From an uncultured Actinomycetes bacterium (GTDB taxonomy: Bacteria; Actinomycetota; Actinomycetes; S36-B12): a stretch of DNA of 20,133 bases. Positions 8,045-14,605 of this stretch are shown piece after piece (the first letter of the stretch is position 1; the number at the start of each line of letters is the position of its first letter). The stretch covers positions 1-20,133 of the forward strand of contig CALGTB010000156.1 in the NCBI GenBank assembly GCA_937902285.1, in the 5' to 3' direction. Both the position numbers and the translations under genes were made by a program. The notes beneath the pieces are model-generated. The model was not told the DNA's origin, did no database searches, and worked only from the letters and a program-made list of their open reading frames with translations.

Positions 8045-8995
8045 GTGAGCACAGCCGCCGCACGACCGGCGTCGTCCAGCCTGGTCAGGTGGGCGTGGCT
8101 GTCGATCGCTGCCGCGGTCGCCACCATCGGGCTCAAGTCGTTCGCCTACCTGCTCACCGGCTCGGTCGGACTGCTGTCGGACGCCCTCGAGTCCGTCGTG
8201 AACCTGGTCGCGGCCATCCTCGCCCTCGTCGCGCTGACGGTGGCCGCGCGCCCCGCTGATGACAACCACCACTTCGGGCACGGCAAGGCGGAGTACTTCT
8301 CGGCCGGCGCCGAAGGCGTGATGATCTTCGTGGCCGCCGTGCTGATCGTGGTGTCGGCGGTGGAGCGGCTCATCAACCCGCAGCCCCTCGAGGACCTCGG
8401 GATCGGCCTGGCCATCACCCTGGTTGCCACGGCCATCAACGGAGTGGTGGGCTGGGCCCTCCTGAGGGTGGGGCGTCGCCATCGGTCGATCACCCTCGTC
8501 GCTGACGGCAAGCACCTCATGACGGATGTCTGGACGTCGGTCGGGGTGGTGGTCGGAGTCGGCCTCGTCGCCGTCACCGGCTGGCTCCCGCTCGACTCGA
8601 TCGTGGCCATCGCCGTGGCCGTCAACATCCTCTGGACCGGCTACGGGCTGATCCGACGCTCCATGGACGGGCTGATGGACCACGCGCTGCCGGAGGCGGA
8701 GCAGGGGGCGGTCATCGCCGCCCTGCGCGGGATCGTCGCGGACTACCCCGCAGGAGAGCTGGAGTTCCATGCCATCCAGACACGGGAGTCCGGCCGTGAG
8801 CGGTTCGTGTCCATGCACGTGCTCGTGCCGGGCTCCTGGACCGTGAGCCAGGGGCACGATCTCCTCGAGCAGGTCGAGTCCGCCGTGTCCGCTGCACTGC
8901 CCGGGGCCTCGGTGCACACGCACCTCGAGCCGCGCGAGGATCCCCGTGCGTACGAGGACATCAAGGGCGGCATGACGCTGCGGTCCGAGGACTAG
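8045..8995 (+). CDS. Cation diffusion facilitator (CDF) family metal transporter
   Basis: The 316-residue protein should export a divalent metal cation by proton antiport. Six membrane helices cover about residues 14-205: the family hallmark HHFGHGKAEYF is at 75-85, after helix 2, and the cytoplasmic domain of about 110 residues ends in VHTHLEP. The transport-site positions in helix 2 are D46, E49 and N53 (SDALES..N) and in helix 5 H157 and D161 (ADGKHLMTD). Aligned by eye with FieF, the two helix-2 Asp ligands fall on E49 and N53, so metal choice may differ from classical zinc CDFs. The GTG start at 8045 has no ribosome binding site; CATCCT at 8033-8038 sits where a leaderless -10 would be but lacks the first T. 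It may also be read through from the upstream genes, 12 bp away. Confidence 0.92.
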   Translation: MSTAAARPASSSLVRWAWLSIAAAVATIGLKSFAYLLTGSVGLLSDALESVVNLVAAILALVALTVAARPADDNHHFGHGKAEYFSAGAEGVMIFVAAVLIVVSAVERLINPQPLEDLGIGLAITLVATAINGVVGWALLRVGRRHRSITLVADGKHLMTDVWTSVGVVVGVGLVAVTGWLPLDSIVAIAVAVNILWTGYGLIRRSMDGLMDHALPEAEQGAVIAALRGIVADYPAGELEFHAIQTRESGRERFVSMHVLVPGSWTVSQGHDLLEQVESAVSAALPGASVHTHLEPREDPRAYEDIKGGMTLRSED

Positions 8996-9019
8996 TCCCG
9001 AGATGGACGGGACAGCGCG

Positions 9020-9061
9020 GCAGTCACAGGACGGGGCCGAGCAGTCACAGGACGGTGCCGG
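9020..9061. repeat. Tandem duplication of 21 bp at the rhodanese gene end
   Basis: Two adjacent 21-bp copies, 9020-9040 and 9041-9061, share the core GCAGTCACAGGACGG and differ at two positions. The second copy contains the stop codon and last codons of the minus-strand rhodanese gene; the first, downstream of that stop, is an untranslated near-copy including a second in-frame TGA. It lies in the gap where the CDF and rhodanese genes converge. Confidence 0.85.
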
Positions 9062-9383
9062 GACGGCCGTTCTCGGCGAGGATCGGCAGGTCGGCCGCCT
9101 CCCACGAGAGCATGCCCCCCAGCACGTTGTACGTCGTGTAGCCCATGCCGGCCAGCGCCGTGGCGACGGCGTCCGATCGGCTCCCGCTCCGGCAGATGAA
9201 GACCAGGGGGCGGTCCGCGGGGAGAAGGTCGATGTTGAAGGCCTGCATGGGCATGCACAGGGCGCCGGGGGCGACCCCCATGGTCGTCTCCTGGTGCTCG
9301 CGCACGTCGATGAGGGCGGCGCCCGCCTCGACGAGCGCGGCGACTTCGTGCACGGGGATGTGGGTGACCGAGCCGTCGTTCAT
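9045..9383 (-). CDS. Single-domain rhodanese-like protein
   Basis: The 112-residue cytoplasmic protein is one rhodanese domain. LIDVREHQE (residues 25-33) is the typical early motif, the active-site loop CRSGSRS gives the persulfide-carrying Cys64, and GGMLSWEAADLPI (residues 89-101) is the usual ending. It probably moves sulfane sulfur; the acceptor is unknown. The ATG overlaps the stop of the upstream regulator gene (ATGA), so translation is coupled and the regulator may control its own partner. The tail GRPGTVL ends inside the 21-bp tandem repeat. Length and residues match stand-alone GlpE/PspE-like proteins. Confidence 0.92.
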   Translation of the reverse strand: MNDGSVTHIPVHEVAALVEAGAALIDVREHQETTMGVAPGALCMPMQAFNIDLLPADRPLVFICRSGSRSDAVATALAGMGYTTYNVLGGMLSWEAADLPILAENGRPGTVL

Positions 9384-9832
9384 GTCCGGCGCCCCCCTGC
9401 CTCGGCGACGGCCACAGGCAGCCAGGTGTCGACCACGGCCACGACCCGGCCGTCGGAGTGCTCGAGCCGCCGTACCCGCGTGAGCTCCGATCCGCTCGGA
9501 AGGCCGAGCAGGGACGCCGCAGCGGGCTCGAGCCGGCGGGCGACCTCGATGACCGTGTCCGCGACGTCCGCGCCGCCGCGGACCGTCGACATCCGGCCGC
9601 GCTGGCTGCGGATCACGCCCTCGTCGCGCAGGGCTCGGAGGGCCTCGCGGACGGTGTGCCGGCTCACGCCGTACTCCTGCGACAGGGCCTTCTCTCCGGG
9701 CACCCCGCCGTCGAACGTGCCGTCCGTGCAGCGCCGACGCATGTCCGCGCGCACCTGCGACCACAGGGACGCCGGCGAGGAGCGGTCCGGCACCCGGGGA
9801 GCCGCGAGGGGGACGTCGGTGTCGGGGTGCAT
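9380..9832 (-). CDS. GntR-family transcriptional regulator with short C-terminal domain
   Basis: Residues about 23-88 of this 150-residue protein form a GntR winged helix-turn-helix (SLWSQVRADM, PGEKALSQEYGVSRHTVREALRAL, GVIRSQRGRM). The part after it, about 60 residues (LTRVRRLEHSDGRVVAVVDTWLP), resembles the first half of a UTRA effector domain; full UTRA domains are about twice this length, so the effector pocket is shortened or lost. There is no frameshift evident, since the next gene starts at once with an ATGA overlap. The ATG at 9832 is chosen because a TACCTT -10 hexamer lies 7 bases upstream and the HTH follows properly. It is divergent from the alpha/beta hydrolase gene, a natural target along with its own operon. 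Confidence 0.85.
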   Translation of the reverse strand: MHPDTDVPLAAPRVPDRSSPASLWSQVRADMRRRCTDGTFDGGVPGEKALSQEYGVSRHTVREALRALRDEGVIRSQRGRMSTVRGGADVADTVIEVARRLEPAAASLLGLPSGSELTRVRRLEHSDGRVVAVVDTWLPVAVAEAGGRRT

Positions 9833-9839
9833 GGACCGG

Positions 9840-9845
9840 AAGGTA
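9840..9845 (-). promoter_or_regulatory. -10 hexamer TACCTT of a leaderless promoter
   Basis: On the minus strand TACCTT is followed by 7 bases and the ATG of the GntR-type regulator at 9832. There is no Shine-Dalgarno sequence, so the regulator-rhodanese message is probably leaderless. Confidence 0.5.
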
Positions 9846-9881
9846 CGGACATCCCGGACGGGAAGCAACAGGGGAGAGCGC

Positions 9882-9905
9882 ATGGCCGCGGGCGGCCGCC
9901 CATGA
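9882..9905 (+). other. Seven-codon leader ORF (MAAGGRP) coupled to the alpha/beta hydrolase
   Basis: ATG 9882 has GGGGAGAG at 9871-9878 as a good ribosome binding site and reads seven codons to TGA 9903-9905. The stop overlaps the hydrolase start as ATGA (9902-9905). The hydrolase ATG itself lacks a ribosome binding site at proper distance, so ribosomes may reach it by terminating on this leader and restarting. This is inferred from layout only; chance cannot be excluded for so short a frame. Confidence 0.4.
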
Positions 9906-10558
9906 CGGTGATCCTGCGCTCGGATGCGCCTGGCCCATCGTCGGGAGTCGCCGTGCTCCTGCACGGATTCACGAGGCGTCCCCACCACCTTGCCCCACTG
10001 TCCGGTGCGTTGCAGGCCGCGGGTGTGTCCACGCTGCGGGTCGGCCTTGGCGCCCTGTGGTGGCCCACCAGCACCAACAACGCCTCCCACCTGACCAGGG
10101 TCACGGCCGCCATCGCTCGCGAGGCGGCGGCGGAACCCTGCGTCGTCGTGGGGCACTCGGCCGGCGCCGCCGCCGGAGCATGGATCGCGGCCGAGCTCCG
10201 GCGGTCCGGAGTCGACGTGCGCGGACTGGTGATGGTCGACGGCGTCGAGAGTCCGACCCGCCTCATCGAGCGGGCCTGGCCGGACCTGGGTGGAATGCCC
10301 GTCCGCGCCGTGGCCGCACCGCCGAGCCGCTGCAACCGCGACGGGCGCCTGACGGCCTGGCTGCAGGGACGGCCCGACGTGGAGATCGTGCTCGTGCCCG
10401 GCAGCGGGCACGGCGACATCGAAGGCGGGCCGACCGCGATCTACCGGTGGGGCTGCGGTGATGCCTCGTCGCCCGAGACAAGGGCCACCGTCACGTCCCT
10501 CACGGTGGGGTTCGCCCGTGACCTCCTGGCGACGCCCCTCATGCCTCCGGATCGGTGA
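9902..10558 (+). CDS. Small alpha/beta hydrolase
   Basis: The 218-residue protein has the alpha/beta hydrolase features in order: the oxyanion strand VAVLLHGFTRR (residues 16-26), the nucleophile elbow GHSAG with Ser86, an acid candidate Asp113 in MVDGVES and a C-terminal His170 in GSGHGD. There is no signal peptide and almost no lid, so a compact cytoplasmic esterase or lipase-like enzyme is expected; the substrate is unknown. The ATG at 9902 places the oxyanion motif at the usual distance; a GTG at 9827 is in frame but would add an unlikely extension. A 7-codon leader ORF may drive its translation. It is divergent from the GntR-type regulator, and its last 20 bp overlap the end of the convergent YbaK-type gene. 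Confidence 0.85.
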   Translation: MTVILRSDAPGPSSGVAVLLHGFTRRPHHLAPLSGALQAAGVSTLRVGLGALWWPTSTNNASHLTRVTAAIAREAAAEPCVVVGHSAGAAAGAWIAAELRRSGVDVRGLVMVDGVESPTRLIERAWPDLGGMPVRAVAAPPSRCNRDGRLTAWLQGRPDVEIVLVPGSGHGDIEGGPTAIYRWGCGDASSPETRATVTSLTVGFARDLLATPLMPPDR

Positions 10559-11036
10559 CGTCGGAGACGAGCGCGCCGAGGACCGCCAGGGCCTGGTCGG
10601 CATCGACGATCGCCGCGAGGCCGTGTCCGCCCGCACCGAGGGAGATCTCCCGGCCGCGCAGGCGCGTGTCCGCGACCACCGGCCACGCCGTCGTCATGCC
10701 GAACGGCGTGATGGTGCCCCGCTCGTACCCGGTGGCCTCGAGCGCGCCGGCGGCGTCGGGCATGGACAGCCGGCTCACGTCGAGCAGCGCCCGCAGCTTC
10801 GGCCACGCGATCGTCCGGTCTCCCGGCACGAGCACCACGAGGTAGTCGTCGTCGCTGCGGCGCACCACGATCGACTTGACGACGTCGGCGGCAGCGACGC
10901 CCCGCGCGAGCGCCGCCTCAGCAAGACTGCTCACGCGGCCGTGCCGGACCACCCGGTAGGCGAGGCCGGCTGTGTCCATCGCGGCGAGCGCGCGGGCCTC
11001 GCCCGGAGTCGCATCCGGCGTCCGCTCGTCGGTCAC
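10539..11036 (-). CDS. YbaK/EbsC-family aminoacyl-tRNA deacylase
   Basis: The 165-residue protein belongs to the YbaK/ProX fold, which hydrolyses mischarged aminoacyl-tRNA (Cys-tRNAPro or similar) in trans. The conserved Lys is K54 in DVVKSIVVR, with the strand YLVVLVPGDR after it, followed by ATGYERGTITPFG (residues 101-113) and SLGAGGHG (132-139), all in family order. Because of sequence alone I cannot tell Cys-tRNAPro from Ala-tRNAPro specificity, but YbaK-type proteins act on Cys-tRNAPro and the divergent neighbour is cysK, a suggestive but unproven link. The GTG at 11036 gives a normal length; ATG 10979 would remove 19 residues before the first conserved strand. Its 3' end overlaps the convergent hydrolase by 20 bp. 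Confidence 0.85.
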   Translation of the reverse strand: MTDERTPDATPGEARALAAMDTAGLAYRVVRHGRVSSLAEAALARGVAAADVVKSIVVRRSDDDYLVVLVPGDRTIAWPKLRALLDVSRLSMPDAAGALEATGYERGTITPFGMTTAWPVVADTRLRGREISLGAGGHGLAAIVDADQALAVLGALVSDVTDPEA

Positions 11037-11108
11037 GGGAACAGTCTGCCCCCCGAGGGCGTTCGGGTCGATAACGAGGGCTGGTCCAGATGATGGGAGG
11101 ATCGCGGC

Positions 11109-12041
11109 ATGCGAATCGCGAATGACGTGACGGAACTGATCGGCAACACGCCCCTGGTGCGGGTGCGGAACATCACCGACGGCGCGGGTGGCCAGGTGGT
11201 GGCGAAGCTGGAGTTCTTCAATCCGGCGAACTCGGTCAAGGACCGCATCGGCGTGGCGATGATCGACGCGGCGCAGGAGGCTGGGCTGATCGGCCCCGAC
11301 ACCATCGTCGTGGAGCCCACGAGCGGGAACACGGGGATCGCCCTGGCGATGGTCTGCGCGGCGCGGGGGATCAAGATCGTGCTGACGATGCCCGAGACGA
11401 TGAGCGTCGAGCGGCGGATGCTGCTGCGGGGCTACGGGGCAGAGCTCATCCTCACCCCCGGGCCGGAGGGCATGGGCGGGGCGATCGCCCGGGCGACGGA
11501 GCTGGCCGCGTCGGATCCCAAGTACTTCATGCCCCAGCAGTTCCAGAACCCGGCGAACCCGGCGATCCATCGCGTGACGACGGCCGAGGAGATCTGGGCC
11601 GACACCGACGGGCAGGTCGACATCCTGGTGGCCGGCGTCGGCACGGGCGGCACCATCACCGGGGTCGGCCAGGTGCTGAAGGAGCGCAAGCCGTCGGTGC
11701 AGGTCATCGCGGTGGAGCCGGCCGCCTCGCCCGTCCTGTCCGGGGGAGCCAAGGGCCCCCACCCCATCCAGGGGATCGGCGCCGGATTCGTCCCCGACAT
11801 CCTCGACACGGGCGTCTTCGACGAGGTGGTGGCGGTCTCCGCCGACGACGCCATGGCGACCGCCCGGCGGGCAGCGACCGAGGAGGGGCTCCTCGTCGGA
11901 ATCTCCTCCGGCGCCGCGCTCTGGGCCGCCGCCGAGGTGGCTCGCAGGCCGGAGAACGACGGGAAGCTCATCGTCGTCATCATCCCGAGCTTCGGCGAGC
12001 GCTACCTGTCGACGGCGCTGTTCGCGGGCCTGGGCGACTGA
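11109..12041 (+). CDS. cysK: Cysteine synthase A (O-acetylserine sulfhydrylase)
   Basis: The 310-residue PLP enzyme makes cysteine from O-acetylserine and sulfide in the cytoplasm. Near the N-terminus is IGNTPLVRV; the PLP lysine is K44 in NSVKDR; the substrate loop TSGNTG is at residues 71-76; the phosphate-binding loop GVGTGGTITG and the Ser of VGISSGAA are present; the C-terminus GERYLSTALFA is characteristic of CysK. ATG 11109 has GGGAGGA at 11095-11101, 7 bases upstream. It is divergent from the YbaK-type gene across 72 bp and is followed after 13 bp by cysE, so the two enzymes are surely co-expressed and form the cysteine synthase pair. Confidence 0.97.
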   Translation: MRIANDVTELIGNTPLVRVRNITDGAGGQVVAKLEFFNPANSVKDRIGVAMIDAAQEAGLIGPDTIVVEPTSGNTGIALAMVCAARGIKIVLTMPETMSVERRMLLRGYGAELILTPGPEGMGGAIARATELAASDPKYFMPQQFQNPANPAIHRVTTAEEIWADTDGQVDILVAGVGTGGTITGVGQVLKERKPSVQVIAVEPAASPVLSGGAKGPHPIQGIGAGFVPDILDTGVFDEVVAVSADDAMATARRAATEEGLLVGISSGAALWAAAEVARRPENDGKLIVVIIPSFGERYLSTALFAGLGD

Positions 12042-12054
12042 GAATGGACCAGCG

Positions 12055-12819
12055 GTGAGCGGTCGGCTGCTCGGACGCCTGCGCGATCGCGGGCTCGGGG
12101 CCTGGGGTGAGATGCGGCGCGATGTCGAGTCCGTGGTGGAGCGCGATCCCGCGGCCCGCAACGGCTTCGAGGTCGCCCTGCTGTACCCGGGCGTGCACGC
12201 TGTCTGGGCCCATCGGGTCAGCAACGCCCTCTGGCGGAACGGTGCCCGCCTGCCGGCCCGCACGGTGTCGCAGGCGACGCGCTTCCTGACCGGCATCGAG
12301 ATCCACCCCGCCGCCACGCTGGGCCCTCGGCTCTTCATCGACCACGGGGCGGGCGTCGTCATCGGCGAGACCGCCCAGGTCGGATCCGACGTGACGATCT
12401 ACCACGGGGTCACCCTCGGCGGGACCAGTCTCGACCGGGGCAAGCGCCACCCCACCATCGGCGATCGCGTGACGGTCGGGGCGGGCGCCAAGGTGCTCGG
12501 GCCCCTCACCGTCGGGCACGACTCGCGCATCGGCGCGAACGCCGTGCTCGTGCGGTCGGTCGACAGTCACTCGGTGGTCGTCGGCGTGCCCGGCCAGGTC
12601 ATCGCGCACGGCACGCCCGACGAGGTCGACACCCGGCCGAAGCAGGACGGCCCCACCGCTCCGGATCCCGTGGGCCTGGCGGTGTCGTCGCTCCTTGCCC
12701 GGGTCGCGCACATCGAGACCCATGTCCTCGGCGAGGAGCATCACGGTCACGAGAGCCCGCAGCGCACCGCCAGCGGCGACTGGCAGATGGTGTGGGAGTC
12801 GGTCGACTACTCCATCTAG
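12055..12819 (+). CDS. cysE: Serine O-acetyltransferase with long C-terminal tail
   Basis: The 254-residue enzyme acetylates serine with acetyl-CoA, the step before CysK. A short N-terminal helical part leads into left-handed beta-helix hexapeptides from about residue 80; catalytic Asp96-His97 are in FIDHGAGVVIGET, and HGVTLGGTS and KRHPTIGDRVTVGAGAKVLGP are intact. After the fold (about residue 187) there is an extension of about 65 residues with a helix, a His-rich patch (GEEHHGHE) and the final DYSI. A C-terminal Ile peptide of this kind inserts into the CysK active site; the tetrapeptide DFSI is known to bind mycobacterial CysK1. The GTG start at 12055 has no clear ribosome binding site and follows cysK by 13 bp, so coupled translation is likely. 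Confidence 0.95.
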   Translation: MSGRLLGRLRDRGLGAWGEMRRDVESVVERDPAARNGFEVALLYPGVHAVWAHRVSNALWRNGARLPARTVSQATRFLTGIEIHPAATLGPRLFIDHGAGVVIGETAQVGSDVTIYHGVTLGGTSLDRGKRHPTIGDRVTVGAGAKVLGPLTVGHDSRIGANAVLVRSVDSHSVVVGVPGQVIAHGTPDEVDTRPKQDGPTAPDPVGLAVSSLLARVAHIETHVLGEEHHGHESPQRTASGDWQMVWESVDYSI

Positions 12820-12855
12820 CCGGCCACGCCGCCAACGACGGGCGGACCCCGACCG

Positions 12856-14487
12856 TCAGAAGCGGCCCAGCAGGGGAGCGACGACGACCTTGACGATCAT
12901 GGCGGCCGGGTAGACCAGGGCGTAGCCGAGGTTGACCCGTGGGTCGTCCTTGGTCGTCTCGTTCGCGTATGCCAGCACCGCAGGCTGCGTCTGCGTGCCC
13001 GCGAGCACCCCGCCCAGCCGTGGGCCGTACATCCCCGCGAGGAGTCGTCCGCCGACGATCACCGTCGCCGCCGTCACGATGGTGACCACGGCACCGATCA
13101 CGAGCAGCTGCACGCCGGTCGGACCCGACAGGGCCTCGGCCAGGGCCGACCCGGAGTTCGACCCTGCGTAGGCGAGGAACAGCATCATGCCCAGCTGCGA
13201 GAGGGTCGATGCGACACCGTGCGGAAGCGACCACAGCACGGGGCCGGTCCGTCCCGCCCGACCCACGATGAGGCCGACGAGCAGCGGGCCGCCGGCGAGC
13301 CCGAGCGCGAAGTGCCCGCCGCCCGGCATGGGGAACTGCAGCTCGCCCAGCAGGACGCCCAGGGCGAGGCCGAGCGACAGGCTGGTGATCGAGTAGGCCG
13401 AGGCCCCCTTCTCGGAGTCCCCCAGGAACGCGGTCACCTCGCTCATGCGACGCCGGTCGGCGACGATGCGCACGCGATCGCCGACCTGCAGGGTGAGGTC
13501 GTCGGTGGCCAGCAGGTCGACGTCGCCGCGGCGCACGCGCGTGGCCACCGCACCGAAGCGCCGACGCAGGCGGAGGTCGCCGAGGGTCTGCCCGGCCACC
13601 TTGGGGTTGGAGACCGCGACGCGGCGGTAGTCGACGGTCGACCGGTCGAGGGTCAGGGCGACGGTCGACGGGTGGCCGACGGCGGCAGCGAACCTCTCGA
13701 CCGTCTCGAGGTCGCCGATCACCGTGACGATGTCGCCGGGCACGGGGATGGCGTCGTCGGTGGCGACATCGACGAAGCCCGGGTGCCCGGGGGTGTCGCC
13801 GCGCATGATGCGCGAGAAGACGATGTGGTGGTCGTACTGCTCGGCGAGGGTGCCGAGGTCGGGCAGTCCCAGGGTCTCGATGCGCACCGTCATGCCGTCG
13901 AGCTTGGGCGGCAGGGGGTCCTCCACGACGGGGGCCAGTGCCTTGCGCGGCGCGGCGAGCCGGATGCCGACGGCCGCGGCGAGCAGCATGCCCAGCACGC
14001 CGAAGAGGTACGTGACGGAGTAGCCGACCGTGGGCAGGTCGGAGGCCCAGGCCTCGCTGGCGGCGGCGAGCGCGGGGGTGTTGGTGAGGGCGCCGGCGTA
14101 GATCCCCGAGAGGATGGGCCCCTCGAGCCCGAGGGCGTTGGCGGCCCCGACCGTGACCAGGCCGCCGACGAGCAGGGCGCCGACCACCACCCCGAGCGCC
14201 CGGCCTCCCGTGCGGAGGGCGGCGAAGAACGACGGACCGGCGCCGACGCCGATGACGTACGCGAAGAGGGCCAGGCCGAAGATGCCGAGGATCTGCGGGA
14301 GCCGCAGCCGCTCGTCGTAGGCGGAGAAGGCCAGCGCGGTGAACAGCACGGCGGCGGGGCCGAGGGAGAAGCTGCGGATCTTGATCGAGCCGATCGCCCC
14401 GCCGATGGCCATGATGACCGTCAGCAGGAGAAGGGGTTGCTCAGCCGCGATGTCGGCGTAACTCTGCAGGATCTCGCTCACGTCCAC
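12856..14487 (-). CDS. YidE/AspT-family putative exchanger with two RCK_C (TrkA-C) domains
   Basis: The 543-residue membrane protein belongs to the aspartate:alanine exchanger (AAE) family. About five or six helices at residues 10-185 include YAGALTNTPALAAA, the first half of the internal duplication. Two TrkA-C-type cytoplasmic domains follow (about 190-270 and 285-355), then a second helix bundle (about 365-543) with the matching LAGTQTQPAVLAYANE. The family exchanges small dicarboxylates or amino acids; the substrate here is not evident, and no decarboxylase sits beside it, which speaks against a classic AspT role. The GTG at 14487 is chosen because GATACT lies 7 bases upstream, a leaderless layout, and the first helix follows; longer frames extend into non-homologous sequence. 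It converges with cysE (36 bp) and is divergent from the AIM24-like gene across a CRP-type palindrome. Confidence 0.9.
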   Translation of the reverse strand: MDVSEILQSYADIAAEQPLLLLTVIMAIGGAIGSIKIRSFSLGPAAVLFTALAFSAYDERLRLPQILGIFGLALFAYVIGVGAGPSFFAALRTGGRALGVVVGALLVGGLVTVGAANALGLEGPILSGIYAGALTNTPALAAASEAWASDLPTVGYSVTYLFGVLGMLLAAAVGIRLAAPRKALAPVVEDPLPPKLDGMTVRIETLGLPDLGTLAEQYDHHIVFSRIMRGDTPGHPGFVDVATDDAIPVPGDIVTVIGDLETVERFAAAVGHPSTVALTLDRSTVDYRRVAVSNPKVAGQTLGDLRLRRRFGAVATRVRRGDVDLLATDDLTLQVGDRVRIVADRRRMSEVTAFLGDSEKGASAYSITSLSLGLALGVLLGELQFPMPGGGHFALGLAGGPLLVGLIVGRAGRTGPVLWSLPHGVASTLSQLGMMLFLAYAGSNSGSALAEALSGPTGVQLLVIGAVVTIVTAATVIVGGRLLAGMYGPRLGGVLAGTQTQPAVLAYANETTKDDPRVNLGYALVYPAAMIVKVVVAPLLGRF

Positions 14488-14494
14488 TGCGACG

Positions 14495-14500
14495 AGTATC
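14495..14500 (-). promoter_or_regulatory. Possible leaderless -10 hexamer GATACT of the exchanger gene
   Basis: On the minus strand GATACT, one base off TANNNT, is followed by 7 bases and the GTG at 14487. No Shine-Dalgarno sequence is present. The CRP-type palindrome is centred about 55 bases upstream of the presumed transcription start. Confidence 0.35.
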
Positions 14501-14534
14501 CCGCGGCGGCATGGACGGCCGCGCGCCGGGCGTC

Positions 14535-14550
14535 CGTGACTATGGTCACG
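14535..14550. promoter_or_regulatory. CRP/FNR-type palindromic operator candidate
   Basis: CGTGACTATGGTCACG is a perfect inverted repeat: 6-bp arms CGTGAC and GTCACG around TATG. The core GTGA-N6-TCAC is the CRP/GlxR-type half-site arrangement (TGTGA-N6-TCACA). It lies between two divergent genes, about 48 bp upstream of the minus-strand exchanger start and next to or over the -35 region of the plus-strand AIM24-like gene, so it could act on both. Confidence 0.55.
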
Positions 14551-14565
14551 GCCAGCACCGCCCTC

Positions 14566-14571
14566 TAGGGT
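14566..14571 (+). promoter_or_regulatory. -10 hexamer TAGGGT of the AIM24-like gene
   Basis: TAGGGT fits TANNNT and is preceded at 17-bp spacing by TGGTCA (14543-14548), a weak -35 that overlaps the CRP-type palindrome. A transcription start near 14578 would leave a short leader containing the GGAGGAAA ribosome binding site at 14597-14604. Confidence 0.45.
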
Positions 14572-14605
14572 CGTCTGTACACACCAGCGAGCATCCGGAG
14601 GAAAC

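Noticed and set aside
9003..9905. A 300-codon plus-strand frame across the rhodanese and GntR genes
   Set aside because: Shadow frame; only its last seven codons, behind a ribosome binding site, are worth noting.
12044..12058. Four-codon frame ATGGACCAGCGGTGA between cysK and cysE, ending on the cysE GTG
   Set aside because: No ribosome binding site and too short to separate from chance, although its stop overlaps the cysE start.
13219..14568. A 449-codon plus-strand frame opposite the exchanger gene
   Set aside because: Gly/Asp/Glu/Arg-rich shadow without recognisable motifs; the minus strand encodes a coherent membrane protein.
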